DNA of 60,100 nt, from assembly GCA_022770525.1 (NCBI GenBank), contig JALEHN010000073.1:1-60100 (forward strand), in the 5' to 3' direction. This DNA is from Clostridiales bacterium (GTDB taxonomy: Bacteria; Bacillota; Clostridia; Lachnospirales; Lachnospiraceae). The notes under the pieces were generated by a model. It was given only the letters and a program-made list of their open reading frames with translations, searched no databases and was not told where the DNA came from. Shown piece after piece: positions 27,105 through 35,174 of this stretch (the first letter of the stretch is position 1; each line of letters opens with the position of its first letter). Position numbers and translations under genes: made by a program.

Positions 27105-29150
27105 TCAATCCTCATACACAACTTCATCGCATATGTTATATAAACATAGAAGTATATTGTCATCTTCATCCATCGTAAAAGAACCTGACAAAATTTCCTT
27201 ATAGTTACTAAGCCGACATTCAACATACTCACCATTTTTTATAGGATAAGCAATATCACTGCCATAAGCTTTTAGTTTTTCATTAACAGCTGCTTCAATT
27301 TTATCCCAATTTTTATCTTCCTGGCTTTCTACTATATCACTGGCTTTCTGCACTAAATCAGGATTCTGTATTAAACTGTGCGTATGACTGTATTTATATC
27401 CATAAAAACTGTCATTACCTACAACAGAGAAAAGTAATTCCCAACCAGTTGCGTTATAAGCATAGTATTCATATCCCCATGTATTAGAATAATATTCATC
27501 CTTAACTGAAGAATAATAATTAATACATATCACTTTTTTCCCATTTTCAGCTTTATTAATGTATATTTCATATATCAAATCGTTCGGATTTTTAATAATA
27601 CCGCCTAAAGATGGTACTAATTCGCATGTTGCAGTCAGTTCCTTTTCACAATAAACATCTACCCACACAGAACTTGAATCTTCATCAGATATATCATCAG
27701 AACGCTTTAAATAAAAAACAAGTTGTTCATCGATTCCATCACCGTCCATATCTTCATACAAATTTGATATCCATCCGGTATAAAAAATCCAACTGTCATC
27801 CGGAAGATTTTCTAAACCTCCGTCATATTGATTATCCCCAATATATGAACCATATGTGCGATTAATTTCATCAATTGTTACTTTCTTTTCAGTATTTTCA
27901 TCTTCTTCATATGAATCGCCCGATTCATCATATATGTAAGACACATCACAATGCTCGCCAATTAAATATGTTGAGACTTCTGAATTTTGTATATGTACAC
28001 CACTATCTAACATCTGCATATAATTTGAACCTAAATACGTATACCCATAAGACATGGAATCATATATTTCATAGTCAAATTTTGCCCCAAACGTCTCCAT
28101 CAGCTTATTCATATTTTTACAATATGTCTGCATACTGCCAGTTTGTTCCATTTCACTAGCCATAGCTATTTGATCAGGTTCATTAAGCAAATCCGTCCCA
28201 TAAATATATTTCACAACACCATCATTTTCCATAATAGATAATTCAATGTCCAGTGACTGATTATCATATTTATAATACTCATAATATTGAACAGAATTTT
28301 CTTCGCTCCAGTATGTGTACTGCGTACTAATAGCCATTTTGTTATCCTTTATTTTGTTCAAATAAGCAGAAAAATTCACGCTTTGGTCTTTTTCCAATAT
28401 ATTTTCTACAGGAGGCATAAGCATTTTAGATGTCATCAATTCTTTGTTGCTATACACATCAACATAAATGCCTGAGGAAGTCTCATTGTTACTATTTTTA
28501 GATTTTTTCAAATAAAATACAATCTGTTCATCAACACCATCATTATCCATGTCCACAGTTTCAGAAGATATCCAACCGCTCGCATAAATCCAGCTATCAT
28601 CAGGGAGTTGCTCTTTACTGCCATCAAAGCTATCTGACCGGACATTTATCCCATATTTTTTATCCAGTTCATCATCACTAATAACAGAGTAAAGCTTACT
28701 TAATCCACCTTTGATTCCAACAATAAACCCAGCTGTAATTCCTGCCAGAAACACACTGATAACAATCATTGCCAAAACAATTCTCATTTTTTTAGACACT
28801 TTTCTTCGTAAATCAGATGTCTTTTTATCGATATATTCTTTTCCGGCATCTTGTTCAATGATATAGACTGTATCCATTTCATTTATTTTTTCACTTGTAT
28901 TCTGATTATGTACGCCCGACTGTCCTGTAACTTGTCTTGTTTCATGTTTTGCATATTGTTGATTCTTCGAATGATTCTCTATATATTGATCCTGATTGCC
29001 AAAACTATAATACATTACCGGATCTGTATTCGAATCATTTTGCTCCGTCATCATATCCAATCCAGATTTCTCATATACATAACTACATACCATACATTTT
29101 TTGCCATCATTTATAACTTCACATCTTGGACACCGCCATATCTTTTTCAT
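27105..29150 (-). CDS. Zinc-finger membrane protein with duplicated DxDxDG domain
   Basis: About 681 residues. A RanBP2-like finger (WRCPRCEVINDGKKCMVCSY) is followed by a linker, one membrane helix (MRIVLAMIVISVFLAGITAG) and an outer region of two tandem copies of one domain. Each copy opens with LPDDSWI...GWIS and then a calcium-type loop: DMDNDGVDEQIVFYL in the first, DMDGDGIDEQLVFYL in the second. The duplication is clear by eye. The frame starts with TTG at 29171, but I prefer the ATG at 29150 (MKKIWRC). Function unknown; shares its architecture with other genes of this block. Confidence 0.75.
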   Translation of the reverse strand: MKKIWRCPRCEVINDGKKCMVCSYVYEKSGLDMMTEQNDSNTDPVMYYSFGNQDQYIENHSKNQQYAKHETRQVTGQSGVHNQNTSEKINEMDTVYIIEQDAGKEYIDKKTSDLRRKVSKKMRIVLAMIVISVFLAGITAGFIVGIKGGLSKLYSVISDDELDKKYGINVRSDSFDGSKEQLPDDSWIYASGWISSETVDMDNDGVDEQIVFYLKKSKNSNNETSSGIYVDVYSNKELMTSKMLMPPVENILEKDQSVNFSAYLNKIKDNKMAISTQYTYWSEENSVQYYEYYKYDNQSLDIELSIMENDGVVKYIYGTDLLNEPDQIAMASEMEQTGSMQTYCKNMNKLMETFGAKFDYEIYDSMSYGYTYLGSNYMQMLDSGVHIQNSEVSTYLIGEHCDVSYIYDESGDSYEEDENTEKKVTIDEINRTYGSYIGDNQYDGGLENLPDDSWIFYTGWISNLYEDMDGDGIDEQLVFYLKRSDDISDEDSSSVWVDVYCEKELTATCELVPSLGGIIKNPNDLIYEIYINKAENGKKVICINYYSSVKDEYYSNTWGYEYYAYNATGWELLFSVVGNDSFYGYKYSHTHSLIQNPDLVQKASDIVESQEDKNWDKIEAAVNEKLKAYGSDIAYPIKNGEYVECRLSNYKEILSGSFTMDEDDNILLCLYNICDEVVYED

Positions 29151-29254
29151 CTGACAACTCAACCCTTCCAAAATACAGTTTCAACTTGGTATTTTTTACT
29201 TTGTCTCAATATTTATAAAAGCAACGAATTCCTTCCTAAATTTTTATCATTACA

Positions 29255-29919
29255 TCAATTGAAGTATTTATACACAACACCGGATATATTTTGAATATTT
29301 TTTTGAGCCTGACTTGTATTCGCCAATCCTTGTGCCATTACACACAAGATATAATCTGTCGTTTCGCCAAAAACAATTGCTGCGTCATTCTCCGTATCCG
29401 GTAACTCACCCGTTTTATTAGCACTCTTTACACCTTGAGGCAATCCCGCCGGAATTTTCCACGTACGTTCCTGTTGCTTTAATAAATTAAGCATTACCCG
29501 GCTATATTCTTCATTGACACATGTTCCTCTGTATATCTCACGCAATAATAATGCTGTATCTTCAACTGATGTATAATTTTCTCCTTTGGCCGGCACCTCT
29601 CTATAATCAAGCATATCCCGTCCCTGGTTTGTATCTGTATATCCGTACTTTTCAGCATATTGATTAACAACCTTCATACCATCTTCATGATTGTCCCCTG
29701 TAGGGCTTAACAGTCTTACCAACTCATTTGAGGATTCATTATGACTAACTGTAATCATTTGCTTCATTAAAGTCTCAATATTATTTGTTAATTCTAATTC
29801 ACCATGATCAACCTGCTCATAAACCGCTGCCATGATAAATAACTTTATAACACTTGCAGATTTCATTGGATGAGAATTACTGAATCTTTCAATTCAAAAC
29901 CACAATATTTGCAAAACAT
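29255..29919 (-). pseudogene. Remnant of a zinc-ribbon / beta-lactamase-fold gene
   Basis: A 203-residue frame (29255-29866) encodes a class A beta-lactamase-like serine hydrolase core with SVIK (S-x-x-K), SHN in place of SDN, and KTGEL. It has no signal or membrane segment of its own. Just upstream, behind a GGAGG site, a frame at 29863-29919 starts MFCKYCGFEL, the typical zinc-ribbon start of this gene family, and stops after 18 codons in another frame, its TGA overlapping the hydrolase ATG. The simplest reading is an internal deletion that removed linker, membrane and outer segments and put the two ends out of frame. The catalytic core, if translated, would remain in the cytoplasm. Confidence 0.7.
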
Positions 29920-29961
29920 CCTCCGCTGCCTCCTTTAATCTTCAATCGTCAATCTAATCTG

Positions 29962-32211
29962 TCAACTCAATCCCTCCAAAATCATTTGTGAGATATCATG
30001 CATATGACGTAATGCTTCTTCATGCTCCGAAGCCGCATCATCCAGACTGCCAAACATCATGCTGATAATGTACACCTTTGCACCATCTGTTATTAATGCT
30101 ACATCATTTTCACAAACAAGATATGAACCTGCAAAATTACTAATACTCACATCATCGCAAACAGCCCATACACCTGCCGCGATCCCTTTCTTCGGACTGG
30201 CATCCGTTGCGAGAATACTAAGAACATCTTTTGCAAACTTATTCCCCCGCTGTGCCGCATTATAGATATGCCACATACTTTGACCTGTATCCTGTGCTGA
30301 TGTCTGATTTGGTGTATTCTGCGGGTGATTACCACAATCGCCATTAAATCTGTTAACCGTTGTATCTTTATAGCCTTTTTCCTGAACAAAATTTCCAACA
30401 AGATCAAGTCCTTCTGCAAAATTTCCAGTGATAGACTGAACAAGCAGATAACTGGAAGGCTCATCACCTGTTGCCGTCGTTTTTACAAGTTGAATAAGCT
30501 GATCTGAATATTCCATATCCCCGTTTTGAATTGCTTCTGTAATATATTCCAAAACAAATATTCGGCATGACGCTCCTGCTCTTTGCGGATGCGCATTAAA
30601 TGAATACTCCATTCCCTCATAAATATCTGCAAAATATAACGAATGGTCATCAAAACCATTTTGATGCATTTCATAGTCTTCTACTTTTTCTATAACCGAA
30701 TCAAATACGCCCTCAACGAAGTTATCCATATCACTGCGACTTTGAGTCGTATCAGCATCAATATTTTCATCATCTTCAAGTAAATAAAATGAATATATAT
30801 CTTCTCCCTCAAAATCAAAGCGCCAACTTGCACCGTTAATTTTTACAATATCTACATCTGCATATGCATTTGGATCTTTCGACGTGTCATTGCATGCAAT
30901 CATTTCAACATCCTTTGCCGATTCAAATTCTGACCTGCTCATCTGTGAATGCACGCCATCCGTAATTTTTACTTTTTCAGGATTTCCAAAGTTTCCATAA
31001 ACAACACTGACAGCTTTATCATCATCTCCGATATCCCATCCGGAAAAATTCGCATTTTCAAAACGAATGCCAACATCAGTTCCAAACACTCTGAAATACT
31101 GTCCTGTTTCTGTTGAAATGGTTGAATAATTGCCATGACATGCTTTTTGATAATCATCATAAGTCCATGTCATGTAATCTGTAATATATTGCACATCCGG
31201 GTTTAACTCCGTATCAGTATCAGCAAAATCATTAACGCCATATGTCATTTGCCGCCACTGAATATCAAATGTTTTTGACGATTGATCGGCATCAATATTA
31301 TATGAAGCCAGAAACTGTAAGTTGTAATTTGGCGCTGCTCTGAATCTATAGGAGTCACTATCGAATATATCAAGCGAAATGCCATATGGCTCCACCGCTG
31401 CTATCAGCTTATTTGAATACATACCAAACATTTCAGGCACCAAGGGAGACCCCTCTTCAACCAATGCATTACCATCCTGTATCAGTCCGGCGAAATCGCC
31501 TGTACTGCCCGTTTTTTCAATATGAGTAACTTCATACAAGCCTTCTTCATTAAATGAGAAAACGCGATACTGAAATGGACGTACCTCAATTGAAGTAATA
31601 CTGTCTAATTCTGTATAGATATAATTACAACCATTATGTTGGATCATATATACTGCAAAATGTGTTTCTGCACAAAGATCTGCATCAGTTGCCATCACAG
31701 TCTTTCCTATGCTTTTCATTTCATTGCCATCAACAGTAAAAATCTCACACACAATATCACTGTAATTACGGTCATTTTCTGATGTTCTTATAAATATTAA
31801 ATCATCAACGCCATCCTGATTTGCATCGCATTGCTTTGCGCACAAAATACCCGCACCATTGATAAGCCCATATTTTTCTTCATATGGATTGGTGACACCT
31901 TCAGTCATATCATCCATCAAAAGATGCAGGTCATATTTTTGTATGTAATCATTATAAAAAGCTGTATATAATTCCTCCGCATCTTTACTTTTTATAACGG
32001 CCTGTCCGGAATGTGTTTCATTCTTATTAAAAAAATTCATGATGACTAATATGATAATCCCTGAAAGGAAAATTCCTGCTGCTGCTAATAACATAATCAT
32101 TATCACCAGCCATCGTTTAGACTTTTTTCCTTTTGTATTTTGTTTTTTCCCGCAATGCCTGCAATAAACAGCATTGTTCTCTATTTTAGAATGACAATAT
32201 TTGCAATACAT
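29962..32211 (-). CDS. Zinc-ribbon membrane protein with dead beta-lactamase fold
   Basis: 749 residues. The zinc ribbon is CKYCHSK...YCRHCGKK. One membrane helix follows (LVIMIMLLAAAGIFLSGIIILVI), then an outer domain with the calcium-type loop DANQDGVDDLIF. The last roughly 215 residues align with the serine hydrolase encoded at 29255-29866 (NAHP versus NSHP, GYKDT versus GYTDT, ENDVALI versus ENDAAIV). The S-x-x-K motif has become SCRI, and KTG is lost, so hydrolysis is very unlikely. It may bind peptidoglycan or a ligand instead. Start supported by CAAGGAT. Confidence 0.8.
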   Translation of the reverse strand: MYCKYCHSKIENNAVYCRHCGKKQNTKGKKSKRWLVIMIMLLAAAGIFLSGIIILVIMNFFNKNETHSGQAVIKSKDAEELYTAFYNDYIQKYDLHLLMDDMTEGVTNPYEEKYGLINGAGILCAKQCDANQDGVDDLIFIRTSENDRNYSDIVCEIFTVDGNEMKSIGKTVMATDADLCAETHFAVYMIQHNGCNYIYTELDSITSIEVRPFQYRVFSFNEEGLYEVTHIEKTGSTGDFAGLIQDGNALVEEGSPLVPEMFGMYSNKLIAAVEPYGISLDIFDSDSYRFRAAPNYNLQFLASYNIDADQSSKTFDIQWRQMTYGVNDFADTDTELNPDVQYITDYMTWTYDDYQKACHGNYSTISTETGQYFRVFGTDVGIRFENANFSGWDIGDDDKAVSVVYGNFGNPEKVKITDGVHSQMSRSEFESAKDVEMIACNDTSKDPNAYADVDIVKINGASWRFDFEGEDIYSFYLLEDDENIDADTTQSRSDMDNFVEGVFDSVIEKVEDYEMHQNGFDDHSLYFADIYEGMEYSFNAHPQRAGASCRIFVLEYITEAIQNGDMEYSDQLIQLVKTTATGDEPSSYLLVQSITGNFAEGLDLVGNFVQEKGYKDTTVNRFNGDCGNHPQNTPNQTSAQDTGQSMWHIYNAAQRGNKFAKDVLSILATDASPKKGIAAGVWAVCDDVSISNFAGSYLVCENDVALITDGAKVYIISMMFGSLDDAASEHEEALRHMHDISQMILEGLS

Positions 32212-32222
32212 ATCCTTGCTCC

Positions 32223-32414
32223 CTAATGTTTGACTTGTATGCGGATTAAAAGATTAATCATAGTACTGAATGGCATACGGTGCAAATAGCTGATAGTCGC
32301 TACGAAAAAGGCTGTTAAAACACTACCCGCAACAATTGAAAAAACAACAATTTTTCTTCTGGTTTTCTTTCCCGAAATCATTTCATATACCGCGTTCTTC
32401 CTCATTTGACTCAT
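32223..32414 (-). CDS. Possible small membrane protein
   Basis: A 63-codon frame with one hydrophobic segment (KIVVFSIVAGSVLTAFFVAT) after a basic stretch, 11 bases after the preceding gene. No Shine-Dalgarno site is visible, so translation would need coupling. Nothing known resembles it; it could be a spurious frame. Confidence 0.35.
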   Translation of the reverse strand: MSQMRKNAVYEMISGKKTRRKIVVFSIVAGSVLTAFFVATISYLHRMPFSTMINLLIRIQVKH

Positions 32415-32425
32415 ATTGTATTTGA

Positions 32426-33358
32426 TTAAAATTGAAGTGAAAAAATATCTATATACCATTTACCATCAACTTTAACCACTTTAAAATTCGTTCTTTCGGT
32501 ATCTCTATCATCAGAGCCTTCCATTTTCAGCTTTACAACAAGATTCATGGCATCTTCAATAAGATCTCCATCTGCTCCAAGCTTGTCTTCATATTGTTCA
32601 CGAAGATCTTTCAATTCCGAATTTTTTAAATCTTTCGCCGACTTTACTTCGTAAGTCATTTTGGCATCATCACCAAATTCATCTTCCAGCTCATACCATA
32701 AATCTTCCACTACATCTTCATAATAATCTTTGATTTCTTCTTCATCCCCATATATTGTATACATACTCATATCAGCACTTATATCTTCAAAAAGTTTTAT
32801 AGGAATAATTTCAACAACGGCGTCCGTTGCCTTTGAGATTTTTCTTGTATTCATAATTGTCTGAATGGCAACTATCGGCCGTTCATATGCCGGAGTCCTT
32901 GTAATTAAGATAACAGCCACCACTATAATTGCTATGACCAAGATGCCTCCGGCACCTATCATAATTTTTCTGCTTCTTCGCATAGACCCTTTATTTTTAC
33001 GATGAAAGAATCTCCTTTCCTTTTTACCGGCAGTATTATATCCGCCATGATCATAATTATAATGGTACCCTGAATTATCATCATAACCATTATTGACGCC
33101 ATATCCTGATGCACCTGAATTTGTATTATAATATTCTGATGAATATCCATTATAATAATCATTTCCCGCAGCACTGCCTCCTGCAGAGCTCATAGAACCT
33201 TTTAAACCTCCGGCAGGTGAAAATCCGTCACCTTCCCCACCACAGTTATATCCCATAGGATCTTCCTGATAGTCATTATCAGGCTCAATCTGCATTCCGC
33301 AAAAACAACAAAATGTACTTTCCTCTTCAATTTCTTTTCCGCAATTTGGACAAAACAT
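32426..33358 (-). CDS. Zinc-ribbon membrane protein with Tyr/Asn/Gly-rich linker
   Basis: 310 residues. The zinc ribbon is CPNCGKE...FCCFCGMQ. A low-complexity linker very rich in Tyr, Asn, Gly and Ser (about 40-120) follows, then a basic patch and one membrane helix (IMIGAGGILVIAIIVVAVILI). The outer domain of about 150 residues ends NFKVVKVDGKWYID, like the NTF2-like or DUF4878-type domains seen in lipoproteins. Clear GGGAGG site. No catalytic residues stand out. Confidence 0.8.
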   Translation of the reverse strand: MFCPNCGKEIEEESTFCCFCGMQIEPDNDYQEDPMGYNCGGEGDGFSPAGGLKGSMSSAGGSAAGNDYYNGYSSEYYNTNSGASGYGVNNGYDDNSGYHYNYDHGGYNTAGKKERRFFHRKNKGSMRRSRKIMIGAGGILVIAIIVVAVILITRTPAYERPIVAIQTIMNTRKISKATDAVVEIIPIKLFEDISADMSMYTIYGDEEEIKDYYEDVVEDLWYELEDEFGDDAKMTYEVKSAKDLKNSELKDLREQYEDKLGADGDLIEDAMNLVVKLKMEGSDDRDTERTNFKVVKVDGKWYIDIFSLQF

Positions 33359-33427
33359 ATTTTTTCCTCCCTTGTATTGTTATCTTGTAAATCTAAAACT
33401 TAACCCACCGGCTCTGAACAATTACTT

Positions 33428-35143
33428 TTATTTAATAAAATACGGTATGTAAAATCTATTCAAATTTGATGTAGACCACCATGCCGAAGCCCCGTCACTT
33501 GCATTTGCGACAGCGTAAATATATTTCTCTCCGGACTTTGAACCGGATGTCAGTGTACCCATATTCACGGTATAAGTTGCTGTCCAGTTTCTTTTGTTTA
33601 TCCATGTTATTGTCATTGTTCCATTTTCATAGCCATCAACAAAATTTCCTGTAATCGTTGCCTTCGTTCCATTTGAAGACCACCATACATGAATGCCATA
33701 TCCATTTGGATAATTATCACTCCAGTCACCTTCATATACTTCATAACGATTATCATCAATAAATATGACTTGTTTGCCATACCCACTTCTTTGACCGTTT
33801 TCTATTGCGCCCACATAAACACCGTAAAAAGTGACAATCATACCCGTACCGGATGCAATATTTTCAACATATGCTTTTTCCTGATACATTAATGTTGATT
33901 CATCGTATTTTCCATCCATATACTTTTGTAATTCCGAGTAGCTTTCCTTATCAAACAGTTTCTTAACCTTTTTCAGATAACTTTGTTTTTTAGCCCATTC
34001 GTTCACTTTTGTCTTTTCTTTGGTATAAATATTATCATTAATCGCTAATAACCGTTCACAAGCAGCATATGCTCTGTCTGTATCACCTTTTTGTAATGCA
34101 TTATCAATATCTTTCCGACTGATATCGATCAGTAAAGATTCATAAGTTTTATTATCAACCGGCTTTAGTGATTCACATAACTCATAAGCCTTTTCAAAAT
34201 GATGATCACTGAGAAGAACTGTTATTTTTCCCTTATAATATTCAGTGATTGTAAGAACTAACTGGTCCGAATCAGGATATTCTTTGACAGCCTCGGTCAT
34301 TTTTTCTATGAAAAAAAGTTGATAGCTATCGTTTTTATTTGATAACTGATTATAAATTTCAACATAAGCCGCTTTTTTCGCGTTTTTTAAAGCAGTCATA
34401 TCAGTCTGAGCAATATATTCCTCATATGGTTCTGATGATGATAATAATTTCTCAAATTCCGCTTTAATATTGTCAGGAATTTTCTCCTCATCACACGTTT
34501 CTGCTAATTCTATAAACGAATCTCTGGCAATGATGAATTGTTCTGCTGCATAGGCATCAATCTCACCGGCCAGTACTGTACCAGGATTTTTCACATACTC
34601 CATGGAATCTGAAATATCCTGTATCATCGCCTCCTTATTATCCTGTAACCGATCAAGCTGTAACAGTTCTGCCCATGCATCTGCATTTTCGTTATCTATT
34701 TCCAGAACCTTATCACGCAAATAATACTCTGCTTCATCAAACGCCTCCTTTGATAAAGCAGATGTGCCTTTTTCAAAATAGTAATCCTCTTTTTCCGAAT
34801 CACTCATAAAGCCTGTATAAATTCTGTACGCAAACTTTTCATATTCATGAACAGGAAACATAAATAAAACAACGGCAGTCACAGCGCCAAATAACAAAAG
34901 TATACCAATGATTACAGATATCCATACAATCTTTCTTCCGTTTTTTCTATTGTCATCATTTGTCTCCTCATATGCATAGGAACCATCCTGAAACAAAATG
35001 TCATCTTTTTTTAATTCTCCTGTTTTATCCGTTCCGTCTTGACCGACTATTTCTTCTGCCTTATATCTGGTAGTTCCGCATACATTGCAGGTTGTCCCCG
35101 TATTTAGAGTTTCACATATGGGGCACCGCCATTGTTCATCCAT
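33428..35143 (-). CDS. Zinc-finger membrane protein with MORN repeats
   Basis: 571 residues. The N-terminal RanBP2-like finger is WRCPICETLN...CNVCGTTR. One membrane helix (IVWISVIIGILLLFGAVTAVV) follows, then a long helical outer region resembling TPR repeats (ALSKEAFDEAEYYLRDK and similar). About three C-terminal MORN-like repeats are seen: YVGAIENGQRSGYG, YEGDWSDNYPNGYG, ITGNFVDGYENGT. MORN repeats bind lipids or act as scaffolds. Start after GGAGG. Probably a protein-protein or wall-contact module of the secretion locus (inference). Confidence 0.8.
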   Translation of the reverse strand: MDEQWRCPICETLNTGTTCNVCGTTRYKAEEIVGQDGTDKTGELKKDDILFQDGSYAYEETNDDNRKNGRKIVWISVIIGILLLFGAVTAVVLFMFPVHEYEKFAYRIYTGFMSDSEKEDYYFEKGTSALSKEAFDEAEYYLRDKVLEIDNENADAWAELLQLDRLQDNKEAMIQDISDSMEYVKNPGTVLAGEIDAYAAEQFIIARDSFIELAETCDEEKIPDNIKAEFEKLLSSSEPYEEYIAQTDMTALKNAKKAAYVEIYNQLSNKNDSYQLFFIEKMTEAVKEYPDSDQLVLTITEYYKGKITVLLSDHHFEKAYELCESLKPVDNKTYESLLIDISRKDIDNALQKGDTDRAYAACERLLAINDNIYTKEKTKVNEWAKKQSYLKKVKKLFDKESYSELQKYMDGKYDESTLMYQEKAYVENIASGTGMIVTFYGVYVGAIENGQRSGYGKQVIFIDDNRYEVYEGDWSDNYPNGYGIHVWWSSNGTKATITGNFVDGYENGTMTITWINKRNWTATYTVNMGTLTSGSKSGEKYIYAVANASDGASAWWSTSNLNRFYIPYFIK

Positions 35144-35174
35144 TGAATTCCTCCATCATTGCCTATGAATATTT

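Noticed and set aside
27611-28475. Plus-strand open frames inside the zinc-finger genes
   Set aside because: They are antisense to a well-supported gene, lack ribosome sites and have His/Asn-rich compositions typical of shadow frames.
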